45,440 bases of DNA from positions 1 to 45,440 of the forward strand of contig JAFXTH010000010.1 of NCBI GenBank assembly GCA_017525035.1. The letters are read 5' to 3'. Of the stretch, positions 34,019 to 41,336 are shown in pieces; position 1 is the stretch's first letter, and each line of letters starts with the position of its first letter. The position numbers were made by a program, and so were the translations under genes. The DNA comes from Bacilli bacterium. GTDB taxonomy: Bacteria; Bacillota_I; Bacilli_A; RF39; UBA660. The notes under the pieces were generated by a model. That model searched no databases, was not told the DNA's origin, and was given only the letters and a program-made list of their open reading frames with translations.

Positions 34019-35779
34019 ATGATTAAGGTTTTCAAAAACTTTAAAAAGAAAGATTACTTTATCATGCTTATTTGTGTAATTCTTATGGTTTCACAAGTAT
34101 GGCTTGAATTAAAAATACCAGAATTCATGAGCAAAGTTACAAGTTTAGTTCAAACTGGTTCTGGTGATATTGGAGAAATAATGGTTCAAGGTGGATTCAT
34201 GCTACTTTGTTCTTTTGCTAGTTTAATAACTGCTGTTATAATTGGTTATTTTGCAGCGTTATTATCAGCATCTCTATCATTAAAATTAAGAAGTAAAATC
34301 TTTAACAAGGTTGAAAGTTTTGGGATGCAAGAAATTAGAAAGTTTTCAACAAGTAGTTTGATAACTAGAACTACTAATGACGTTACGCAAATAGAAATGA
34401 CTGTAGCTATGGGACTTCAAATGATGATTAAAGCTCCTATAATGGCTGTTTGGGCAGTATCAAAAATACTTGATAAAAGCGTAGAATGGAGTGCCTTAAC
34501 AGGAATAGGAGTATTAATACTTTTGGCAACTATTTCTACAATTTTGATAATCGTTATTCCGAAATTTGAGCGTGTTCAAAAACTTACTGATAAAGTAAAT
34601 GGAGTAACAGGGGAACATCTAAATGGTATTAGAGTTATTCATGCATTCAATGCAGAAAAATATCAAGAAGATAGATTTGAAGAAGTTAATAATGATCTTA
34701 CAAAAACACAAATGTTTAATCAAAGAATGTTTTCAATAATGCAACCGGTTATGATGCTTGTTAACCACTCATTAACACTTGGTATATACTTTGTTGGGGC
34801 ACTTTTAATAAGCGAAGCAGGAATGCTTGATAAGATTACTTTATTTAGTAATATGGTAGTGTTCTCAAGTTACGGAATGCAAGTTATTATGTCATTCTTG
34901 ATGCTTGCTCTTATATTCATGATGGTACCAAGAGCACAAATATCTGCAAAACGTATTAACGAAGTATTAGAAGAAGAAAATACAATTAAAGAAGGAAAAT
35001 TTAATGGTAAAACAGATGTTGAAGGGGAAGTTGAATTTAAGAATGTAACATTTAGATATCCTGATGCTGATGAAAATATAATTGAAAATATTAGTTTTAA
35101 AGCTAACAAAGGAGAAACTGTTGCATTCATCGGATCGACTGGTTCTGGTAAATCAACACTTATAAATTTAATACCAAGATTTTATGATGTAACCGAAGGA
35201 GAAATACTAATAGATGGTGTTAACGTAAAACAATATAAAGAATCAGCACTTCACAATAAAATAGGTTATATTCCACAGAAAGCCGTAATGTTTACTGGAA
35301 CAGTAAAAGAAAATGTTACATATGGAGATAGTGGAAAAGGAAAAGTAAGCGAAGAGGCTGTAAAAGAAGCACTAAAAGTTGCACAAGCATATGACTTTGT
35401 TTCAAAAATGGAAGATGGAGTAAATTCTCATATTGCACGTGGTGGGACTAATGTATCAGGTGGACAAAAGCAAAGACTTTCTATTGCAAGAGCAGTAGCA
35501 AGAAAACCAGAAATCTATATATTTGATGATTCTTTCTCAGCACTTGACTATAAAACAGATTTGAATTTAAGAAAAGAACTAAAGAAATATACTAAGGATG
35601 CAACTAATTTAATTGTTGCACAAAGAATAGGAACAATTGTTAATGCAGATAAAATAGTTGTTTTAGATAAAGGAAAATGTGTTGGTATTGGAACTCATAA
35701 AGAACTTCTTGATACATGTGAAGTTTATAAAGAAATTGCACTATCACAATTGTCAAAGGAGGAGTTAGAAAATGCCTAG
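34019..35779 (+). CDS. ABC exporter half-transporter with degenerate ATP site
   Basis: A 586-aa half-transporter with six membrane helices and one nucleotide-binding domain. The membrane domain contains the ABC-exporter coupling-helix motif STSSLITRTTNDV. The NBD has Walker A GSTGSGKST (372-380), Q-loop, signature VSGGQKQR (479-486), Walker B IYIFDDSFSALD in which the catalytic Glu is Asp (D504), and AQR in place of the H-loop AHR (Q535). This is the pattern of the non-catalytic subunit of heterodimeric exporters such as BmrCD, LmrCD or TM287/288. The next gene, which overlaps by 8 bases, supplies the catalytic partner. The substrate is unknown; drugs, lipids or peptides are all possible. Confidence 0.9.
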   Translation: MIKVFKNFKKKDYFIMLICVILMVSQVWLELKIPEFMSKVTSLVQTGSGDIGEIMVQGGFMLLCSFASLITAVIIGYFAALLSASLSLKLRSKIFNKVESFGMQEIRKFSTSSLITRTTNDVTQIEMTVAMGLQMMIKAPIMAVWAVSKILDKSVEWSALTGIGVLILLATISTILIIVIPKFERVQKLTDKVNGVTGEHLNGIRVIHAFNAEKYQEDRFEEVNNDLTKTQMFNQRMFSIMQPVMMLVNHSLTLGIYFVGALLISEAGMLDKITLFSNMVVFSSYGMQVIMSFLMLALIFMMVPRAQISAKRINEVLEEENTIKEGKFNGKTDVEGEVEFKNVTFRYPDADENIIENISFKANKGETVAFIGSTGSGKSTLINLIPRFYDVTEGEILIDGVNVKQYKESALHNKIGYIPQKAVMFTGTVKENVTYGDSGKGKVSEEAVKEALKVAQAYDFVSKMEDGVNSHIARGGTNVSGGQKQRLSIARAVARKPEIYIFDDSFSALDYKTDLNLRKELKKYTKDATNLIVAQRIGTIVNADKIVVLDKGKCVGIGTHKELLDTCEVYKEIALSQLSKEELENA

Positions 35780-37733
35780 ACCAAATAGAGGAGTACCTGA
35801 AAAATCTAAAGACTTTAAAGGTGCAATGAAAAAATTATTTGCGAGTTTAAATAAATGGAAATATTTAGTAATCGTATCATTAGTGTTAGCACTTATTTCT
35901 GCAATACTAGCACTAATAACTCCAAATAAATTATCTAATTTAACAGATACAATAACAGAGGGAATAAGACCACAAATAAACGAAAATACAATAAGAGAAA
36001 TATTAGCTAGTGAAGATATTTCTGATCAAGATAAAAGTGCATTTATAGAAATGGCACATGAGATGGAAAAAGAAGGTAATAGTGATAATAATGGAATAGG
36101 TTCTTTAGCAAAACTTGATACACTTTCAGAGCCTGTTAAAGAAAAAATAAAGCCAATAATGGATCTAGATAAAATTAAAGGTATTGCTATTATTCTTTTA
36201 GCACTTCATGCTGTTAGCGCTATTTTAAACTTCATCCAAGCATTTACACTAACAACTGTATCTAATAGATACGCTAAGAATTTAAGAGCTAAAATAAGTA
36301 CCAAGATTAATAAACTACCACTTAGATACTTTGATAGTCATGAAACAGGAGATGTATTATCTCGTATTACAAATGATGTTGATATGGTAGCACAAAATAT
36401 GGATAATACAATGTCAACGCTTGTAACGAGTATAACTTTACTTCTTGGATCAACATTAATGATGTTTATAACAAACTGGGTAATGGCAATAACTGCAATA
36501 ATCGCAAGTATAATCGGATTTGCATTCTCAGCATTTATTTTAAAAAGAAGTCAAAAATACTTTACCGCAAGACAAAAAGAATTAGGTAAGATGAATGGAC
36601 ACATAGAAGAAGTTTACAGTGGTCATAATGTAATTAAAACTTGTAATGCAACTAAGCTTGTAACAGATGAATTTGATGAGTTAAATAAATCACTTTACGA
36701 TTGCAATAGAAAGAGTCAATTTTTATCTGGTTTAATGGGACCAACAATGGGATTTGTTGGGAACTTAGGTTATGTAGCAGTATGTATAGTAGGAGCAATC
36801 CTTACATCAAATAATATAATAACATTTGGTGTTATAGTGGCATTCATGATTTATGTAAGAATGTTCACAAATCCACTTTCACAAATTGCACAAGCATTAA
36901 CTGCACTTCAATCAATAGCAGCAGCATCAGAACGTGTATTTGAATTCCTAGAAGAAAACGAAATGGCTGAAGAAAAAACTGGATTCAAGAAATTAAAAAG
37001 AGAAGATGCTAAAGGGAAAATTGAATTTAAGAATGTTAAATTTGGCTATGATGAAGGAAAAACAATTATTAAAAACTTCAACTTAACTGCAACACCTGGA
37101 GAAAAAATTGCTATAGTTGGACCAACCGGAGCAGGTAAAACAACAATGGTTAATTTGCTTATGAAGTTCTATGAAATAAAAGATGGTGACATAATAATTG
37201 ATGGTATTTCTACAAAAGAATTAACAAGAGAAAATATCCATGATTTGTTTATAATGGTATTACAGGATACATGGTTATTTGACGGAACAGTAAGAGATAA
37301 CTTGAAGTTCAATAACGAAGTACGAGATGAAACAATTTGGGATGCTTGTTCAACTGTTGGAGTAGATCATTTCATAAGGACACTTCCTGGACAATTAGAC
37401 GCCGAAATTGATAATAGCGATTCAATAAGTCAAGGACAAAAACAATTATTAACAATTGCTCGTGGAATGATTAAAGATGCACCATTCTTAATACTTGATG
37501 AAGCAACTTCAAGCGTTGATACTAGAACCGAAGAAATAGTTCAAAGAGCAATGGACAAATTAACAATAGGAAGAACTTCATTTATAATTGCACATAGATT
37601 ATCTACAATTAAAAACGCTAACTTAATCCTTGTTATGAATGAAGGAAATATAGTAGAGCAAGGAACACATGAAGAATTAATGAAGAAAAATGGTTTCTAT
37701 GCAGACTTATATAATTCACAATTTAAAAAATAG
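35772..37733 (+). CDS. ABC exporter half-transporter, catalytic subunit
   Basis: A 653-aa half-transporter. Between the first and second membrane helices there is an extra extracellular loop of about 80 residues (Thr/Ile/Glu/Asp-rich, residues about 50-130). The membrane domain carries FDSHETGDVLSRITNDVD. The NBD has Walker A GPTGAGKTT, signature SISQGQKQLLTIARG, Walker B FLILDEATSSVD with the catalytic Glu, and the H-loop IIAHRLSTIK. These intact residues complement the degenerate ones of the upstream subunit, so the pair forms a single asymmetric heterodimer with one fully active site. Translational coupling is likely, since the start overlaps the upstream stop. Confidence 0.92.
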   Translation: MPRPNRGVPEKSKDFKGAMKKLFASLNKWKYLVIVSLVLALISAILALITPNKLSNLTDTITEGIRPQINENTIREILASEDISDQDKSAFIEMAHEMEKEGNSDNNGIGSLAKLDTLSEPVKEKIKPIMDLDKIKGIAIILLALHAVSAILNFIQAFTLTTVSNRYAKNLRAKISTKINKLPLRYFDSHETGDVLSRITNDVDMVAQNMDNTMSTLVTSITLLLGSTLMMFITNWVMAITAIIASIIGFAFSAFILKRSQKYFTARQKELGKMNGHIEEVYSGHNVIKTCNATKLVTDEFDELNKSLYDCNRKSQFLSGLMGPTMGFVGNLGYVAVCIVGAILTSNNIITFGVIVAFMIYVRMFTNPLSQIAQALTALQSIAAASERVFEFLEENEMAEEKTGFKKLKREDAKGKIEFKNVKFGYDEGKTIIKNFNLTATPGEKIAIVGPTGAGKTTMVNLLMKFYEIKDGDIIIDGISTKELTRENIHDLFIMVLQDTWLFDGTVRDNLKFNNEVRDETIWDACSTVGVDHFIRTLPGQLDAEIDNSDSISQGQKQLLTIARGMIKDAPFLILDEATSSVDTRTEEIVQRAMDKLTIGRTSFIIAHRLSTIKNANLILVMNEGNIVEQGTHEELMKKNGFYADLYNSQFKK

Positions 37734-37757
37734 GAAAGTAAAACTTTCCTTTTTTTA
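37732..37757 (+). terminator. Terminator after the ABC exporter operon
   Basis: AGGAAAGT (37732-37739), AAA, ACTTTCCT (37743-37750), then T run. Confidence 0.9.
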
Positions 37758-37763
37758 ATTTTT

Positions 37764-37772
37764 TGATATAAT
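37764..37772 (+). promoter_or_regulatory. Extended -10 promoter for the lipoprotein gene
   Basis: TGATATAAT with TATAAT at 37767-37772, just after the terminator. Confidence 0.5.
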
Positions 37773-37792
37773 CATATTATAGAGGTGAGAGA

Positions 37793-38242
37793 GTGAAAAA
37801 ATATTTATTATTGATACCGGTTTTCTTATTGTTATTAACTGGATGTGGTTCAAGCGGAAAGAAAACTGTATGTACTTTAACAAAAGATGTTGATGGAGTA
37901 AAAATATCTGTTGAATACACATTAAACCATGATGATAAGTACATTTCAAACGTAGTATTTGATGAAACATATGAAGCAAGTGACAAAGACACAGCAGATT
38001 ATTATGAAAACTATGTTAAAGAATTATATGAAGGTGCTAAAGAAAAATATGGTGGATATGAAGTAGATGTTCAAAGAGATAATTTGACTGTTAAAGCATT
38101 AGTAAAAATCAATTATGAAAAAGTTGATATGACAAAACTATTAGCAGATACACCAGAATTATCATCATTTGTTGAAGAGAATAAAATGCTTTATGATAAA
38201 ATGACAAGCTACTATAATTTAGCAGGGCTATCTTGTAAATAA
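37793..38242 (+). CDS. DUF1307-like lipoprotein (YehR type)
   Basis: A 149-aa lipoprotein starting at GTG 37793, with AGAGGTGAGA before it. The signal peptide ends in the lipobox LLTGC, so the mature Cys would be lipid-modified and anchored on the outer face of the membrane. The mature domain (CTLTKDVDGVKISVEYTLNH..., then YEKVDMTKLL near the end) resembles the YehR/DUF1307 family of small beta-rich lipoproteins of unknown function. It has two further Cys residues. It has its own -10 element and terminator. Confidence 0.8.
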   Translation: MKKYLLLIPVFLLLLTGCGSSGKKTVCTLTKDVDGVKISVEYTLNHDDKYISNVVFDETYEASDKDTADYYENYVKELYEGAKEKYGGYEVDVQRDNLTVKALVKINYEKVDMTKLLADTPELSSFVEENKMLYDKMTSYYNLAGLSCK

Positions 38243-38269
38243 AAAAGAACTAAAAAATAGTTCTTTTTC
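38243..38269 (+). terminator. Terminator after the lipoprotein gene
   Basis: AAAAGAACTA, loop AAAAA, TAGTTCTTTT, then T-rich sequence. Confidence 0.85.
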
Positions 38270-38291
38270 TCTTTATTTAATATTTTTTAAA

Positions 38292-38300
38292 TGATATAAT
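38292..38300 (+). promoter_or_regulatory. Extended -10 promoter for the Clp-like gene
   Basis: TGATATAAT with TATAAT at 38295-38300; AGGAGG follows at 38311-38316, 9 bases before ATG 38326. Confidence 0.55.
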
Positions 38301-38325
38301 ATTCTAAGATAGGAGGCTTGGCAGT

Positions 38326-41307
38326 ATGGATGAGAAAATGATGGAATTCGAAGCCAATTTTAGTGTACTAGATCGTTATGGAACTGACATTACTAAAGAT
38401 GAATACATCACAAACCCAGCTATAGGTCGTGATGAGCAAATTAGACAACTTATTCTTATACTTCTTACTCCAGAAAAATCAGCCATTTTAATTGGTAAGC
38501 CAGGTATAGGTAAAACTGCTATCGTTGAAGGGCTTGCATATCGTTTGCAAAATAATGATGTGCCTGACGCCTTAAAAGGATATACAATCATTAACATTAA
38601 AACAGCTTCTTTATTAGGTACAATGCCTAGTGGGGAAAGTAAAGTTCAAAAGATGATTGATGAACTTAAAACAAGAGAAAAATTAATTTTATTTATAGAC
38701 GAAATACATATGCTTATTGGAGCTACTGATTCTTCTTCATTAGACTTTGCCAATATCTTCAAAGAGGGATTAGGACGTGGAAGTATTAAAGTAATTGGTG
38801 CAACAACAACAGAAGAATATGAAAGATATATTCTTCGTGATAAAGCCTTTACAAGACGTTTCCAAAAAGTAGAAGTTCCTGAACCATCAAGAGATGAGAC
38901 AATAAAGATTATGATGGGAACACTTCCTAAATTTGAAAAACAAACAGGAAGAAAAATGAAATATACTCCATTTATTCAAGAAAGAATAATGAGTTTCTTA
39001 GTAGATATAACAAGCGAATACAAAAGAGTGTATGCACTTGGATCAAGATATCCAGATGTGTGTTTAACTTTACTAAAACAAGCTTTTTCTTACACAGTTT
39101 ATGATAACCGTCCATATATGGATATATTTGATGTTAGAAAAGCAATAGAAAATAGTAAAAATATATATCCTGATGTTATTAGAAAAGAATTGCCTAACTT
39201 CGATGAAATGTTTAATGACATAATGTTAGAAGAAAAAGGCGAAAAGCCAATAGAAGAGTGGCGAAAAGATAACACACTAACAAGAGCAGAACAAGAAGGA
39301 ATGGTTATAAACCCACAACAAGAAGAAGACGAAGATGGTGGCGAAAGTAATCTTGAAAAACTTGAAAATGCTCCAAGCATAATTGATAGAAATATAGAAA
39401 AATTAAATAGACCAGTTAAATCAATTATTTCAAACGGTAATAAAATAGTTGGATCAACTTCAGTATCTCAAGGATTGAAAGAAAAGATAAATAGATCACA
39501 AGATGCTAGCAAATTAGATGATTTGCTATTATCTGGTGAATTAGCGGTAATAAAAGAAAATGAACCAGAACAAGTAAAGATGCCAACTAAGTTCACTGTA
39601 ACAGATGAAATAAAACCTGGAGTTACTGATAATATACTTCTAGGGAAACCAATACAAAGTACATTAGAAGAAGAATTAAGTGAATTTAATGAAATAGGAG
39701 TTTATAATTCTTCAAATAAGAACAAAAAGGGAGGAAAGAATATGCATGATGATAGACAAAGACCTGTAAGACAAGATATTAGTGCACAAAATTTTGATAA
39801 ATATAGTAATTTCTTTTCACAGGGCGATGCTAGTCAAAGCAATAATCCTGCAAATGATTTTTTACCAAAAAATCAAATGGATAATAGAAACAACTTTATG
39901 GCACCACCACAAAATAACTATCAAAATATGCCACCACAAAACAATGGATATTATCCAAACAATCAAATGCCTCCACAACAACAATACAATAATATGCCAA
40001 ATAATGGGCAATACCAGAATGGTGGAATGATGCCACAAGGTAATTATCAAAACATGCCACCACAAAACAATGGATATTATCCAAACAACCAAACGCCTCC
40101 ACAACAACAATACAATAATATGCCAAATAATGGGCAATACCAAAATGGTGGAATGATGCCACAAGGAAATTATCAAAACATGCCACCACAAAACAATGGA
40201 TATATGCCAAATAATAGACCACAAAATCAAATGAGACCTTCTATGGGTCCAACAATGGGTCCAAATCAAATGAGACCAAATAATGGGGGACCACAACAAC
40301 AATACAACAATAGACCAAACAATGGGCAATATCAAAATGGTGGAATGATACCACAAGGAAATTATCAAAACATGTCACCACAAAACAATGGATATGCACC
40401 AAATAATAGACCGCAAAATTCTCAAGGTGGTAGATTCTTAAATGTAGAAGAACCAAAAGAGGAAGAACCAGTTGAAAAATTATTTGGAGCACCAATGTAT
40501 AGTGATGATACTAACAAAGAAAATCCATATGATAATATCCCAGACATTTATGGACCTATGGATACACCACCAAGAAGAGAACCAAGAAACAATAGTTTCT
40601 TAGATATTCAACAGAATAATCAAGAACCAGAATACACAGGTGAAACATTGTTTGGAGCACCAATGTATGCAAACGAAAACAATGCACCTCAAGAAACTTC
40701 AAACAAGGGTGTTGATATCTTTGGACAATTAATAACTGACAATATGAGAATTAAAAACGGAAAAATTGTTGATGAATTCCCAACATTCGATAAGTTGAAT
40801 AATTTATCAAATATAAAAACAGTAATTAGTGATGTAAGAGATTCTGGGAATAATAATAGTGGGTTCCAAGGAAATGTTTATGATCCAGCAAGAGATATGA
40901 ATGGTTATGGAAACGAAAGCCCATTTAATAACATGCAAGATCAAAATAACATGCCAAGTAGCAACAGCAGCAAGAATTGGACATTCATCGATGACAGTGC
41001 AGAAGAACAAGGACAACAAAGCGGTGGTGGATTCCAAAATGATATTCTTGAAGCAGCAAATAAAAAAGAAGAAAATACAATCGCACCTTCAACAAATAGT
41101 GCAATACCAACAAGTAATAAAGACTATTATGAGGATATGAAGAGTGGAGATTTTGTAAACTTAAATGATTTAAATAATGGAAAAATAAAAGAAGAGGATT
41201 CAAACAAATATATGGGAATTCCTGTGTCAGAGAACAAACCTCAATTTGATTTGAACTTAGAAGGAAATAAAGAAGAAGACGAGGGATTTGACGATTTTTA
41301 CGAATAG
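38326..41307 (+). CDS. Single-AAA+ Clp-like protein with Asn/Gln/Pro-rich tail
   Basis: A 993-aa protein. Residues about 25-310 form one AAA+ module of the ClpA/B/C D1 type: NPAIGRDEQI box, Walker A GKPGIGKT (57-64), Walker B LFIDEIH (D125 E126), sensor-1 VIGATTTEEYE and arginines in TRRFQKVE. There is no second AAA module, no Clp N domain and no ClpP loop motif, so it is not a standard unfoldase. Acidic linkers follow, then (about 500-700) a disordered region of 42-residue repeats such as NMPPQNNGYYPNN and MPPQQQYNNMPNNGQYQ. After that the motif LFGAPMY appears twice (about residues 720 and 780) in a long Asn/Glu/Asp-rich tail. The gene runs into a prepilin gene with no terminator, suggesting a joint role. 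Confidence 0.8.
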   Translation: MDEKMMEFEANFSVLDRYGTDITKDEYITNPAIGRDEQIRQLILILLTPEKSAILIGKPGIGKTAIVEGLAYRLQNNDVPDALKGYTIINIKTASLLGTMPSGESKVQKMIDELKTREKLILFIDEIHMLIGATDSSSLDFANIFKEGLGRGSIKVIGATTTEEYERYILRDKAFTRRFQKVEVPEPSRDETIKIMMGTLPKFEKQTGRKMKYTPFIQERIMSFLVDITSEYKRVYALGSRYPDVCLTLLKQAFSYTVYDNRPYMDIFDVRKAIENSKNIYPDVIRKELPNFDEMFNDIMLEEKGEKPIEEWRKDNTLTRAEQEGMVINPQQEEDEDGGESNLEKLENAPSIIDRNIEKLNRPVKSIISNGNKIVGSTSVSQGLKEKINRSQDASKLDDLLLSGELAVIKENEPEQVKMPTKFTVTDEIKPGVTDNILLGKPIQSTLEEELSEFNEIGVYNSSNKNKKGGKNMHDDRQRPVRQDISAQNFDKYSNFFSQGDASQSNNPANDFLPKNQMDNRNNFMAPPQNNYQNMPPQNNGYYPNNQMPPQQQYNNMPNNGQYQNGGMMPQGNYQNMPPQNNGYYPNNQTPPQQQYNNMPNNGQYQNGGMMPQGNYQNMPPQNNGYMPNNRPQNQMRPSMGPTMGPNQMRPNNGGPQQQYNNRPNNGQYQNGGMIPQGNYQNMSPQNNGYAPNNRPQNSQGGRFLNVEEPKEEEPVEKLFGAPMYSDDTNKENPYDNIPDIYGPMDTPPRREPRNNSFLDIQQNNQEPEYTGETLFGAPMYANENNAPQETSNKGVDIFGQLITDNMRIKNGKIVDEFPTFDKLNNLSNIKTVISDVRDSGNNNSGFQGNVYDPARDMNGYGNESPFNNMQDQNNMPSSNSSKNWTFIDDSAEEQGQQSGGGFQNDILEAANKKEENTIAPSTNSAIPTSNKDYYEDMKSGDFVNLNDLNNGKIKEEDSNKYMGIPVSENKPQFDLNLEGNKEEDEGFDDFYE
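39928..40410 (+). repeat. 126-base tandem repeat in the Clp-like gene
   Basis: Equivalent points (ATG of the MPPQNNGY segment) lie at 39928, 40054 and 40180, exactly 126 bases (42 codons) apart; a diverged fourth copy begins at 40372, after an extra 66 bases. The units encode the Pro/Asn/Gln-rich low-complexity tail. Confidence 0.85.
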
Positions 41308-41336
41308 TTAGTAATAAAACATAATTGAGGTGACTT

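Noticed and set aside
39862-40368. Long minus-strand frames (and further overlapping ones at 39896-40495) rich in Trp, His and Ile
   Set aside because: They are the antisense of the Asn/Gln/Pro-codon repeats of the Clp-like gene, an expected by-product of low-complexity coding DNA.
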